Assembly (NCBI RefSeq): GCF_003627795.1
Contig: NZ_CP032685.1
Location: 496,001-560,000 of the forward strand
Reading direction: 5' to 3'
Source: Rhizobium sp. CCGE531
GTDB taxonomy: Bacteria; Pseudomonadota; Alphaproteobacteria; Rhizobiales; Rhizobiaceae
Length of the DNA: 64,000 nt
Every line of letters starts with the position of its first letter. Position 1 is the stretch's first letter. The notes beneath the pieces are model-generated. The model was not told where the DNA came from. It made no database searches and was given only the letters and a program-made list of their open reading frames with translations. Positions 7,802 through 16,267 of the stretch are shown here, piece after piece. Both the position numbers and the translations under genes were made by a program.

Positions 7802-8737
7802 ATGTCCCACGCCTCCGATACAGTCGGCATGTCTGCACCGCTCGGCTCTGCGAGTTCGCTTTCAACGAAAAGCTTGGGGGCCATGCTTCTGCTGGCACTG
7901 ATGTGGGGGCTGTCTATCCCAATCACCAAGCTGGGCCTCGGCAGTATTCCCCCAATGACGTTCACGGCGCTGCGGTTCATGGTCGCTGTGCCGCTCATGA
8001 TGTTCCTGGCCAGGCGTGAACTCCGGGTCCCAAGAAAGGCAATCCCTGGAATTATCGGTCTGGGTGTCATGGGTATCACTTTGGGCAACGTCGCGCAGTC
8101 GTTCGGCGTGCAAGGCACGTCGGCCTCGCTTGCCACGATCCTCTCGGCGACAATCCCGTTGTTCATGGTCATCTTGGCAGCAATCCGCTTCCGTCAACCC
8201 GTGACACCGCTCCAGTGGGGCGGTCTTCTGGTTGCGTTCCTCGGTATTGCCCTTGTGGCCGTTGGAAGCGGACCCGGTGTCGATGACATGTCGAGGACGA
8301 CGGTCACAGGCGTGATGTTCATGCTTCTCTCCGCCGTCGGTATCGCAATCTACTACATATGGAGCGCAGAACTGACGCAGGAATACGGCCTGATGCCTGT
8401 CGCCGCATGGAACATGCTCGTGGGACTCTTGACCGTCCTGCCGCTCGCTGGCTGGGAAATGACCCAACACACAGTCATTATCACCGCCGAAGCCCTTGCG
8501 GCCGTCGCTTACCTCGGCGTGATCGTTACCGTCGCCGGGCTGATCGTGTGGCTCTACCTCCTGAGGGTCGTCCCGGCCCGTGTTGCGGCGAGCGTTCAGT
8601 ATTTGCAACCCGTGTTCGGGATCAGTACGAGCGCGTTTCTGTTCGGCGACACATTGGGGCTGATGTTCGCGTCAGGCGTAGGTCTTGTCCTCGCCGGGCT
8701 TGGATTGGCGGCCGCCGGAAAGAGAACTAGCTCCTAG
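7802..8737 (+). CDS. EamA/DMT-family exporter
   Basis: A 311-residue inner-membrane protein with about 10 hydrophobic helices arranged as two EamA repeats. The first contains 'LMWGLSIPITKLGLGSIPP' and the second 'AYLGVIVTVAGLIVWLYLL' and a Pro-rich 'QYLQPVFG' that is common in this family. Members export amino acids and other small metabolites. The frame is open for 40 codons further upstream (to 7682), but that stretch runs through the regulatory dyad and is not hydrophobic, so I place the start at ATG 7802. A strong terminator follows 58 bases after the stop. Confidence 0.85.
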   Translation: MSHASDTVGMSAPLGSASSLSTKSLGAMLLLALMWGLSIPITKLGLGSIPPMTFTALRFMVAVPLMMFLARRELRVPRKAIPGIIGLGVMGITLGNVAQSFGVQGTSASLATILSATIPLFMVILAAIRFRQPVTPLQWGGLLVAFLGIALVAVGSGPGVDDMSRTTVTGVMFMLLSAVGIAIYYIWSAELTQEYGLMPVAAWNMLVGLLTVLPLAGWEMTQHTVIITAEALAAVAYLGVIVTVAGLIVWLYLLRVVPARVAASVQYLQPVFGISTSAFLFGDTLGLMFASGVGLVLAGLGLAAAGKRTSS

Positions 8738-8795
8738 CCAGTTTGAGGTTCGCCCTCTTTAATTCCCCCGCTCGGTTACTCCCCGAGCGATTTGG

Positions 8796-8818
8796 CCCGC
8801 CTTTGGCGGGTCTTTTTT
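8796..8818 (+). terminator. Rho-independent terminator of the exporter gene
   Basis: CCCGCC (8796-8801), loop TTT, GGCGGG (8805-8810), then TCTTTTTT. This is a compact GC stem followed by a T-run, in the right orientation and distance behind the exporter gene. IS66-derived sequence begins almost directly after it. Confidence 0.85.
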
Positions 8819-8859
8819 GCGCCGCAGACGATGGCGTCCTTGTCCAGCCAAGGTCTCCA

Positions 8860-9050
8860 TCAGGCATTGTGGGAAGGGTAATTCCACGGGAGCAAGTCGT
8901 CGACGCTGCGCTGCCTGTGGCCATTGACGATGGCGGTGAGTGTCTTGGTCAGGTAGGCCTGCGGATCGACGGCATTGAGTTTGCAGGTCTCAATGAGCGA
9001 GGCGATGGTTGCCCAGTTCTCCGCTCCGGCATCGAAGCCGGGTTCATAAT
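8860..9050 (-). pseudogene. 3' end of an IS66 transposase gene (tnpC), detached
   Basis: On the minus strand the frame reads GFDAGAENWATIASLIETCK, then continues through VDPQAYL and the terminal LLPWNY. This is the highly conserved C-terminal tail of IS66-family TnpC. It is in the same orientation as the tnpC gene at 11475-12989, which lacks precisely this tail, so the two look like the halves of a split gene. At the junction, however, the 'GxDxGA' codons occur in both pieces with different bases, so the tail may come from a second, diverged IS66 copy. Confidence 0.8.
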
Positions 9051-9512
9051 GCCGGGTTTCTGGCATTCGAGTCCACGGTCACTTATCCCTTCCATCCACT
9101 GGTTGACCAAACCGTATTGGTAACCGGCAGCCATGAGCACGAAGGTGTTCATTATCTGCTGATTCGACAAGCCCATGGTGGCTCATTTCAAATCCCCGCA
9201 TGGATGTTTGATCCTGCGGCAAGTTCGATCGAGATTGTAGCCGAGCCGCGCCTTTCGGCAGCCAAGCTTATTGAACTGCGCGCATTCATTGATTCTCACG
9301 TACCTTTTCGCTCGGTTCAAGAAGCCGAAGGGATAAGCCATGAGAAAGCAATTTCGCATGCAATTGGATCTGTTCGTGACAGCCCGGCCGGTAGACCTGA
9401 GCGACACCCAGCGCCGGGAAGCCTTAACACTCCTTCAATTACTGTTGACGGAAGCGGCGGCAAAGCTGGCCGGCAAGCGGTTCGCCGACGGCGGAAAGGA
9501 GGCGGGCAATGA
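9009..9512 (+). CDS. DUF5372-like protein, first gene of a recombinase element (start unresolved)
   Basis: The recognisable part starts near 9078 (YPFHPLVDQTVLVTGSHEHE, then HYLLIRQAHGGSFQIPAWM) and matches what I recall of the DUF5372 proteins encoded just upstream of large serine recombinases in alpha- and beta-proteobacteria. No good start codon lies between the IS66 junction (about 9050) and this segment, so the 5' end may be truncated or use a rare start. The frame runs on to 9512 and overlaps the whole next small gene, which suggests that its natural stop has been lost. Function unknown; probably an accessory to recombination. Confidence 0.55.
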   Translation: MPSSPLRHRSRVHNAGFLAFESTVTYPFHPLVDQTVLVTGSHEHEGVHYLLIRQAHGGSFQIPAWMFDPAASSIEIVAEPRLSAAKLIELRAFIDSHVPFRSVQEAEGISHEKAISHAIGSVRDSPAGRPERHPAPGSLNTPSITVDGSGGKAGRQAVRRRRKGGGQ

Positions 9513-9516
9513 GTAA
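9340..9516 (+). CDS. Small recombinase-element protein (58 aa)
   Basis: A 58-residue frame, MRKQFRMQLDLFVTARPVDL..., followed by an alpha-helical LTLLQLLLTEAAAKLAG and ending GKEAGNE. It overlaps the recombinase start by 8 bases (ATG at 9509, stop 9514-9516). The recombinase ribosome site GGAGG (9499-9503) lies inside it, so the two are translationally coupled. In elements of this type a short gene usually sits between the DUF5372 gene and the recombinase gene, and it often reads 'QLDLF...L...R.EAL.LL..LL.EA'. Function unknown. Confidence 0.65.
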   Translation: MRKQFRMQLDLFVTARPVDLSDTQRREALTLLQLLLTEAAAKLAGKRFADGGKEAGNE

Positions 9517-11584
9517 GATTACCGCCGACCATCTTAGCCTTAGCGCCTTCGTCTACGTCCGGCAGTCGACAGCCTACCAGGTTGCCAATAACCTGGAAAG
9601 CCAACGACGGCAGTACGGCTTAGTCGAGCGTGCTCGACAGTTGGGTTGGGAGACCGTCGAGATCGTCGACGATGACCTTGGACGATCCGGAGGTGGCATC
9701 GCCCGCCCAGGATTCGAGAAGCTGTTGGCGGCGATATGTGAAGGTCGGGTGGGAGCAGTCGTATCGCTTGAGGCCTCACGTCTGGCGCGCAATGGCCGTG
9801 ATTGGCATACGTTGCTGGAATTTTGTGGTCTGGTCGGCACTCTGATCGTTGACGAAGAGGCTATTTACGATCCGCGCTCGCCTAACGATCGTCTCCTTCT
9901 TGGCATGAAGGGTACGATGAGCGAGATGGAGTTATCCGTGTTTCGGCAACGATCCGTCGAGGCCATGCGCCAAAAAGCGCGGCGCGGCGAACTTCATCTG
10001 ACTGTTGCCGTCGGATATGTGAAGACGGATGATGCCCGTGTCGAGAAAGATCCTGATCGGCGCGTTCAGGAGAGCATTCTGCTCGTCTTTCGTAAATTCG
10101 CCGAACTGCAGACCGTCCGCCAGGTGTTGCTCTGGTTCAGGCAAGAGAATGTCTTGGTTCCGTCTGTCAATCAAGGGCGCGGCAAACCGCCGATCGAGTG
10201 GAAAGCTCCGGTTTATCATACCCTTCATCACATACTGACAAACCCCGTCTACGCTGGCTCGTACGCCTACGGCCGGCGTGGGACACGGGTGATGATCAAG
10301 GATGGGCGCAAACGGGTCATCCGTGATACGTTGCGGCGTAATTCGAAGGACTGGGAAGTTTTGATCCACGACCATCATGAAGGCTATATTAGCTGGGCCG
10401 AGTTTGAAAGGAATCAGCATCTGATCGCCGAGAATGCGAATGGAAAAAGCTACATAGGGCGGGGTTCGATAAGGCGTGGCGAAGCTTTGTTGCCTGGACT
10501 ATTTCGTTGCGGTCGCTGCGGTCGTCGACTGCATATTCAATATTCTGGGAAAGGCGGCAACACGCAGCGATACGTTTGTCGCGGCACATTCGGCGACATG
10601 GCGGCTGCAAACTGCATCGGGTTCGGTGGCATGCGCGTCGATCGGGCCGTCGCGCAGGAAGTTCTCGAACGACTGCAACCCCTCGGGATCGAGGCGGCGT
10701 TGCAGGCAATGGAGGCGCACACGCAGCGTCATAGCGATAAGCGTCAGCAACTCGAGAACTCAATCAAGCAAGCACAATATGAGGCTGCTCGAGCGCGGCG
10801 CCAGTATGACGCTGTCGATCCCGACAATCGGTTGGTCGCGGGCGAGTTGGAAAGACGCTGGAATGAGAAACTGATCCAATTGCGTGACCTGGAGATCGAG
10901 CTTGAGACGCTCTCGACCGACCGCGACATGCCCGCGCTATCGGCAGATGACCGTGCAAGACTGATGAAGCTCGGCAGGGACCTGGGGCAGGCATGGGACA
11001 GCCCCAGCGTATCCATTGAGACGCGCAAAAAGATCATTCGGCTACTAATCACGGAAATTGTCGTCGATATCGTCGACGACACATTGGCGATCATCATTCA
11101 TTGGCAAGGTGGAGATCATACCCGGATGACAGTGAAGAAGAACAAGATCGGCCAGACCCGGTGGGCAGTTAAGGCTGATGTTGTCGATCTCGTGCGCGCC
11201 TTGGCAAGGCAGTTACCTGATTTGTCAATCGCAGCGATCCTGAACCGCTCCGGCAAGCGGACTGGACATGGCGCCAGCTGGACACGAAGCCACGTCTGCA
11301 GTCTTCGCAACATCCACGGCATCCCCGTCTATCGGGAAGGCGAACGGGCTGAACGCGGCGAGAGAACCCTCGACGAGACCGCCGACATTCTGAAGGTAAG
11401 TCGAGCTACGGCTTATCGGATGGTAAGCAGCGGCGTCCTTCCCGCTCGACAGCTATGTGCTGGAGCGCCTTGGATCATTCAACTTTCCGACCTTCAAGAC
11501 GACACTGTTCGCCGCGAAGCAGATGCCAGGCGATCAAGACGTCCGATATCTCAGGATCCGGTTCAAAATCCCCTTTTATTTTAA
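9509..11584 (+). CDS. Large serine recombinase
   Basis: A 691-residue site-specific recombinase of the resolvase/invertase superfamily. The catalytic domain covers about residues 10-165: YVRQST holds the nucleophilic Ser, SLEASRLARNGRDWH supplies catalytic Arg residues, and MSEMEL begins the long helix E. A recombinase domain follows, then a zinc ribbon (CGRCGRRL, later Cys in YVCRG and ANCIG), a coiled coil (about 410-470) and a C-terminal excisionase-like helix-turn-helix (DETADILKVSRATAYRMV). The length and all domains fit large serine recombinases, so it looks functional. It most likely moves the element at about 9060-11609. The last codons may be host DNA, since the frame runs close to the IS66 junction. 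Confidence 0.88.
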   Translation: MSKITADHLSLSAFVYVRQSTAYQVANNLESQRRQYGLVERARQLGWETVEIVDDDLGRSGGGIARPGFEKLLAAICEGRVGAVVSLEASRLARNGRDWHTLLEFCGLVGTLIVDEEAIYDPRSPNDRLLLGMKGTMSEMELSVFRQRSVEAMRQKARRGELHLTVAVGYVKTDDARVEKDPDRRVQESILLVFRKFAELQTVRQVLLWFRQENVLVPSVNQGRGKPPIEWKAPVYHTLHHILTNPVYAGSYAYGRRGTRVMIKDGRKRVIRDTLRRNSKDWEVLIHDHHEGYISWAEFERNQHLIAENANGKSYIGRGSIRRGEALLPGLFRCGRCGRRLHIQYSGKGGNTQRYVCRGTFGDMAAANCIGFGGMRVDRAVAQEVLERLQPLGIEAALQAMEAHTQRHSDKRQQLENSIKQAQYEAARARRQYDAVDPDNRLVAGELERRWNEKLIQLRDLEIELETLSTDRDMPALSADDRARLMKLGRDLGQAWDSPSVSIETRKKIIRLLITEIVVDIVDDTLAIIIHWQGGDHTRMTVKKNKIGQTRWAVKADVVDLVRALARQLPDLSIAAILNRSGKRTGHGASWTRSHVCSLRNIHGIPVYREGERAERGERTLDETADILKVSRATAYRMVSSGVLPARQLCAGAPWIIQLSDLQDDTVRREADARRSRRPISQDPVQNPLLF

Positions 11585-12989
11585 GGACATCGTCAGATGA
11601 GCAGTATGTCGCGCCAACGTCGTGCCCGGCGAAGAGTGCGTTCTTGCGGCTGAGAGCTATAGGCCGGATGGTCCGCTCGACGGAGTTGTTATCAATCTCG
11701 ATACGACCGTCGGCGAGGAAGAGACAGAGGCCGTCCCAGTATTTGGCGATATAGGCCAGAGCTTCGCCGAGCGGCGACTTGCCAGCAACACGGGCACGAT
11801 GATGCGTGAGCCAGGTCCGCATGTCGGCGGCCAATGGCGCTGACCGCGCCTGCCTTCCGGCCAAGCGGGCGTCGGCGTCGAGACCGCGCAGCTCTGCCTC
11901 GATGCGATAGAGTTCGCCGATCCGCTTTACGCCATCCTCTGCAATCGGTGTCGATCCCGTGCGAGTGATCTCGACCAGCTTGCGCCTCGCATGCGCCCAA
12001 CAATAGGCAAGTTGGATGTTCGGGCCAACTCGATCCGGTGCGATCAGCCGATTATATCCGGCGTATCCATCGACCTGAAGGGTGCCCGTGAATCCTTGCA
12101 ATATCCGCTCTGCATGTAGTCCGCCGCGACCGGGTGCGTAGGTGAAGGCCACACCGGGCGGCGCACCGCCGCGCCATGGTCGGTCATCACGGGCCAGCGC
12201 CCAGAAGTAGCCAGTTTTGGTTTTGCGGGAACCAGGATCGAGGACTGGCGCACGGGTCTCGTCCATGAACAGCTTGGTGGATCGCTTCAAGTCGGTGATC
12301 AGAGCGTCGAAGACCGGGCGAAGTTCGAATGCAGCCCTGCCGACCCAGTCGGCGAGCGTGGAGCGGTCGAGATCAACGCCCTGGCGGCTCATGATCTGAG
12401 CCTGTCGGTAAAGCGGCAGGTGATCGGCATATTTTGAGACCAGCACATGGGCGACGGTCGCTTCTGTCGGTAATCCAGCCTGGATCAATCGCGCGGGAGC
12501 TGGAACCTGGGCAACGCCGTCGGTGCAAGCACGGCAAGCATATTTGGGACGACGCGTGACGATGACGCGGAATTGCGCTGGGATAACATCCAGTCGCTCG
12601 GAGGCGTCTTCACCAATGCAATGCATGCTTCTGCCGCAACCGCAGATCAGGCTTTCCGGCTTGATGATCTCCTCAACACGAGGAAGATGAGCGGGCAGAG
12701 AGCCGCGATTGGCGACACGGGGTTTAGGCTGTGGCTTCCCAGAGGGGCTATCGGCTTCGTCTTGGGCATGGATAGCCGCTATGGCCGTTTCCAGGTCCTC
12801 CAATGCGAGATCGAATTGCTCGGGATCGGCCTTCTCGGACTTACGACCGAAGGCGGCCTGCTTGAAAGCGGCGACCAGCTTCTCAAGCCGTTCGATCCGA
12901 TGATCCTTGCGGACCTCACGCGCTTGCGCCGCGATCAGCATCGCCTTCAGCTCAGCAATGTCGTCCGGAAGATTGACGGCGTCCAACAT
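11475..12989 (-). pseudogene. tnpC: IS66 transposase TnpC, C-terminal tail replaced
   Basis: The IS66-family DDE transposase reads normally from the N-terminal coiled coil (LKAMLIAAQAREVRKDHRIE), through a zinc-binding segment (CGCGRSMH, CRACTDG), the catalytic core (LFMDETRAPVLDPG, LQVDGYAGYNRL, IEIDNNSVERTIRP) and up to NALFAGHDVGA. It then diverges at about 11610 and ends in 37 unrelated residues that derive from the recombinase gene read backwards. The missing family tail (ENWATIASLIETC...) is present at 8860-9050. The transposase is therefore probably inactive. It ends the tnpA-tnpB-tnpC set on the minus strand. Confidence 0.9.
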
Positions 12990-13057
12990 GATGAAAGTCT
13001 ATCAAAACCAACGTCGCTTCGCCGTCGGAATTTACTGCCCGAGTCATCGTGCCGCAT

Positions 13058-13411
13058 CTATTCGATGGCGTCTGGCGGTCTCGCCTCCACGGAACGGACA
13101 CGACGCCAGTCGAGGCCTGCAAACAACGCCTCGAACTGTGCGTGGCCCAATGTCATCAGGCCGTCCCTGACGCCCGGCCAGGTGAAGGTGTGCTCCTCCA
13201 ACCGCTTGTAGGCCATCACCAGTCCGCTACCATCCCAGTAGATCAGCTTCAGCCGGTCTGCTTTCCGTGACCGGAATACGAAAACCGTCCCTGTGAACGG
13301 GTCCTTGTGCAGCTCGTTCTTGACCAGGGCCGCCAGTCCATCGTGGCCCTTGCGGAAGTCGACGGGCTTGGTGGCCACCATGATCCGAACCCGGTTCGAT
13401 GGAAAGATCAT
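13058..13411 (-). CDS. tnpB: IS66 accessory protein TnpB
   Basis: A 117-residue IS66 Orf2-type protein: N-terminal VATKPVDFRKGHDGLAALV, then FVFRSRKADRLKLIYWDGSG and RLEEHTF. All are strongly conserved family blocks, and the length is normal. The start overlaps the end of tnpA by ATGA (13408-13411), and tnpC follows after 68 bases, the usual IS66 order. Its role in transposition is required but mechanistically unclear in the family. Confidence 0.95.
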   Translation of the reverse strand: MIFPSNRVRIMVATKPVDFRKGHDGLAALVKNELHKDPFTGTVFVFRSRKADRLKLIYWDGSGLVMAYKRLEEHTFTWPGVRDGLMTLGHAQFEALFAGLDWRRVRSVEARPPDAIE

Positions 13412-13794
13412 GCCGGAGCCGCGCAGGCACGCGCGACAGCGGCGATCCGGGCAGCAGATGCGCCTTCTTCAAGGCGGACCGTAACGGGCCCCAAGACGAT
13501 CTCAGGGCGACCAACCAATGTAGGTGGCAATTCCGAAACTGGCGGATCGACGATAACCGCCGCGAACTCTATCGCATCCTCCGGTGCTGGAAGGATCAGC
13601 TTGCCCTGCCGTGCCATCGTCCGCCAGGTGGAGAGGCTGTTTGCTCGCAATCCGTAGCGCTGTGCAACTTCAATAACTTTTGTGCCAGGCCTCAGACTCT
13701 CCGAAACGATCTTCGCCTTGACCTCATCAGGCCAATGTCGGTGAACCTCACGTACAGGGTCCCTGGTTGTGAGAAACTCCACTGTAGTCTCCAT
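13408..13794 (-). CDS. tnpA: IS66 accessory protein TnpA (helix-turn-helix)
   Basis: A 128-residue protein from METTVEFLTTRDP at 13794. The frame stays open 13 codons further to 13833, but the shorter start matches the family and has a purine-rich stretch before it. The segment RHWPDEVKAKIVSESLRPGTKVIEVAQRYGL is the family's helix-turn-helix, and ANSLSTWRTMARQGKL follows it. The C-terminal half is the less conserved 'VGRPEIVLGPVTVRLE' block. It belongs to the interrupted IS66 element and is translationally coupled to tnpB. Confidence 0.9.
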   Translation of the reverse strand: METTVEFLTTRDPVREVHRHWPDEVKAKIVSESLRPGTKVIEVAQRYGLRANSLSTWRTMARQGKLILPAPEDAIEFAAVIVDPPVSELPPTLVGRPEIVLGPVTVRLEEGASAARIAAVARACAAPA

Positions 13795-13851
13795 GGAGAA
13801 GCTCCCGTTCTTCATCGATGGAATGTCGATCACAGATCAGGAGGTTGCGAG

Positions 13852-13877
13852 CAATGTGGGGGCAGAACACCGGTTAC
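13852..13877 (-). repeat. IS66 outer end (terminal inverted repeat)
   Basis: Read inward on the minus strand the element starts GTAACCGGTGTTCTGCCC and continues CCCACATTG. IS66-family ends start GTAA and abut an 8-bp target duplication; the next 8 bases outward are GGATAACC (13878-13885). A related end, GTAAGCGCTGTGCCACTC followed by CCACATTG, occurs at 14283 in the same orientation. The partner end of this element beyond 8860 could not be found. Confidence 0.6.
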
Positions 13878-13969
13878 GGATAACCGATCATAATGAGAAC
13901 TGAACTAGCCCCCGAAAGGTCCGGACATGCTCCCCACTTAGTTAGGTGGGTAGGAGTAATGTTGGTAAT

Positions 13970-14151
13970 ATGACTAGTAGCAATTTTAAGATGGAAGTCC
14001 TCTCCGGGCCGGAACGTCGGCGGCGCTGGAGCACGGCAGAGAAGCTAGCGATCATCCACGAGACTATGAGGCGGACGCGACGGTGAGCATCGTCGCGCGT
14101 CGGCACGGCATTCAGCCGAACCAGTTGTTTGCGTCAGGCCAATGGCGGTGA
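13970..14151 (+). pseudogene. Frameshifted IS2/IS3- or IS66-like OrfA remnant
   Basis: The plus-strand frame starts MTSSNFKMEVLSGPERRRRW, continues through STAEKLAIIHET and then hits a stop at 14084-14086. Shifting by one base restores YEADATVSIVARRHGIQPNQ to a stop at 14149-14151. This is the helix-turn-helix half of a transposase OrfA with a single-base loss and a lost C-terminus. The preceding bases from about 13900 (ACTAGCCCCCGAAAGG) look like an element end. The IS3-group assignment is tentative. Confidence 0.7.
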
Positions 14152-14170
14152 AACCCACGCCCAGACTTCC

Positions 14171-14283
14171 TGGCTGTGAGAACCTCCAATGTAGTCTCCA
14201 TAGAGAAACTTCCTTTGCTCGTCCATGAACGCCGATCACAGATCAGGACGGACAGCACAATGTGGGAGTGGCACAGCGCTTAC
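14171..14283 (-). mobile_element. Second IS66-type left end with the first codons of tnpA
   Basis: This stretch aligns base for base with the outer end of the IS66 element at 13764-13877, with scattered substitutions. It contains the tnpA start METTLEVLTAR and a terminal GTAAGCGC at 14283, and the first 8 bases outside are GATAGGGC. The coding sequence stops after a dozen codons, where it meets the OrfA remnant. It is a decayed end of a second, distinct IS66 element. Confidence 0.7.
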
Positions 14284-14343
14284 GATAGGGCGCCCGACAT
14301 TACAAAGGTCAGCGGTTGGCAACCAACGCATTTCCCACCAACT

Positions 14344-15114
14344 TCAATCAAATTTCCCGTGGATGTCCCACCAACCATGGTTGGGATCTTTGCCGCCTTC
14401 ACGAATAAAACCTGTGTAGTAATTGAAGGCGGCGTATTCATCCATCCAATCCCCCGCCAGATCCTCGCCAAACGGTCCTGAACAGGCATTCCCGTATGGC
14501 TCGCCGGTCAGAGGGTTTATGTCGGATTGCAGAGCTTCCTGATTGGAGAATTTGAACTTCCGAACGCCAGCCTCGTAGAGTGCCACCATGCTGACGAGGC
14601 CACACTCTTCGGAGGAGATATATCTTGGCCGGTCTGGAAGTGTGGCGAGGGTTCTAATGACCTTCACATCGAAGCTTTCGATGTCGATCTTCAGAAAATA
14701 TGGGATACCATGCTTGTCGACCAATTCACGAAGCGTGATGCATTCGATCGGAATCTCCTTAAAGGTGCCTCCAACTTTGCTTCCTCGTTGCCCGAGACTC
14801 GGGTGGAAGGAACTCCACTCAGGTTCGTATTCGTTCATGTAGAAGGTGAACTGCCCAACATGATCCGAAATACCGACGTTTTCGATTACCAGTTGGCCAG
14901 TTTCCAATTCCGCCGCAAAATTGGTCTCCACGAGGCCGACCATTATAGGGCTGGCTTCAAGCGCAACGACGTTGTAACCTTGCCGAAGATAGTTTCGAGT
15001 ATCTTTGCCAATGTGCATGCCTATGTCGAAGACGAGTTTCTCGCTGTATGCCACTGATATGCTCCCAACACAATTTACGAGGGAGGTTCTATCGAGGCGA
15101 ACTCTCGTCATCAA
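14344..15114 (-). CDS. FkbM-family methyltransferase
   Basis: A 256-residue protein with the class I methyltransferase SAM-binding motif LVFDIGMHIGKDTRNYLRQG near residue 27, then VVALEASP. The later acidic motif FLKIDIESFDVKVI is the hallmark of FkbM-type O-methyltransferases. In polysaccharide loci these enzymes methylate sugar hydroxyls. It faces the IS debris on one side and an ABC-2 exporter permease gene on the other, both on the minus strand with about 117 bases between them. The substrate is unknown; a glycan made by the nearby transferases is the natural guess. Confidence 0.88.
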   Translation of the reverse strand: MMTRVRLDRTSLVNCVGSISVAYSEKLVFDIGMHIGKDTRNYLRQGYNVVALEASPIMVGLVETNFAAELETGQLVIENVGISDHVGQFTFYMNEYEPEWSSFHPSLGQRGSKVGGTFKEIPIECITLRELVDKHGIPYFLKIDIESFDVKVIRTLATLPDRPRYISSEECGLVSMVALYEAGVRKFKFSNQEALQSDINPLTGEPYGNACSGPFGEDLAGDWMDEYAAFNYYTGFIREGGKDPNHGWWDIHGKFD

Positions 15115-15231
15115 GTGAATATTTAGTCACCATTTAGGGCGTTCTGATACGGAGAATGCCGATATGGAAAAGCGAGACGATAGCTATCCTAGTTTGGCGG
15201 GAAGAAGATTGTAAGCGGGCGAAGACGATCG

Positions 15232-16050
15232 TCAAACCTCCAACATTCTTCGCCTAGCCACTCTTTCCAAGAGTAGGCCGCAAAGAAGAGAAATCATTCC
15301 AAAACCGACCAGATATTCTTTATCTACGAGCCTATCGCTGTAGGTTTCAAAATAGGCGGTTCGCATCCACTCGACAGATTGTACCAACGGATTGTACGAC
15401 ATCGGTATCGCTATAGGGTCTGGAAATGCCGACGTGACGAAGAGAGCGCCCGATGAAAGATAGAAGACCAAGCCCAATAGGGCGAAAGCGGTCGCAAAAA
15501 TAGGAAGGAACATAGTAATAACGCCAGCGAGAGTGCCTACGCCGACCGCAAGTAAGATTGTCGCCAGATAGGCCAATACCGCCTGCGGCGGATCGATTGG
15601 ATAGGGGGCTACGCGCAGAGCGATAAAGATTCCGGCCATCATTGCAAGTGTAATGCACCCAGCCAGCACCTCAAGAATTGCTCTTGCGAACAAAACATCT
15701 GTGATCTTTACCACTGGAAAAGATAGCATCGGCTGGTTCATGAGCAATGACAATGACATGAACCGCGAGACGTAGATGAACGTCAAAACCGGCAACACTC
15801 CGGTTGCGAAGAACAGCATTGGGTTATCGCCATAGGGTGCGGATCTGCCGGCGATCGTGTTCAAGATCATGATGACCAGCATATGAACAAGAGGCCACAG
15901 CGACTGCACCAAGAAACCGGCGCCGTGATTGAAGAATCTCGCCCTCATATCTCGAAGCATTACCGCATTCATAACATTTATCTTTTGTTGGAACGCAAGA
16001 CGCATTGGGCTGCGCTTAGTCGGGGGGCGGGCGGGCATCTTATACTCCAA
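15232..16050 (-). CDS. ABC-2 type polysaccharide export permease (KpsM/Wzm-like)
   Basis: A 272-residue protein with a cytoplasmic N-terminus (NVMNAVMLRDMRARFFNHGAG, the typical amphipathic pre-membrane helix of KpsM-type permeases), six membrane helices, and a short basic C-terminus. It should form the pore of a capsule or O-antigen exporter. The matching ATPase (KpsT/Wzt) is not in the window, which is unusual because the two genes are normally adjacent. An alternative start MPARPP lies 4 codons in. Neighbours are the FkbM methyltransferase and large glycosyltransferases. Confidence 0.88.
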   Translation of the reverse strand: MEYKMPARPPTKRSPMRLAFQQKINVMNAVMLRDMRARFFNHGAGFLVQSLWPLVHMLVIMILNTIAGRSAPYGDNPMLFFATGVLPVLTFIYVSRFMSLSLLMNQPMLSFPVVKITDVLFARAILEVLAGCITLAMMAGIFIALRVAPYPIDPPQAVLAYLATILLAVGVGTLAGVITMFLPIFATAFALLGLVFYLSSGALFVTSAFPDPIAIPMSYNPLVQSVEWMRTAYFETYSDRLVDKEYLVGFGMISLLCGLLLERVARRRMLEV

Positions 16051-16126
16051 AGTTGATACGTTGATGCGCGGCAGAATATGCCGTGCTTTTGCTCATTATC
16101 AATCCTCTAATACCAGTCGGCGTTGG

Positions 16127-16267
16127 TCAGAACCGATGTGCCCAGTCCCACATTCCGATTGACATGATCTTCCAGGGTTGGTCGACGAGCTTGTTCCAAG
16201 CAGTTCAGCAACGATCGACGATGTCGTCGTAGGATGTGAAGACCCGGTTTGAAAACCAGTTACCCAT
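16127..16267 (-). pseudogene. IS630-family transposase C-terminal remnant
   Basis: Read on the minus strand from 16267: MGNWFSNRVFTSYDDIVDRC, a stop, then TAWNKLVDQPWKIMSIGMWD and WAHRF before the stop at 16127. This matches the tail of rhizobial IS630 transposases (NW.SNRVF..YD.IVD.C..AWN.L...P..I.SIG.R.WA). It carries an internal stop and has lost the catalytic part. The rest of the gap 16051-16817 shows no gene I can support. Confidence 0.7.
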
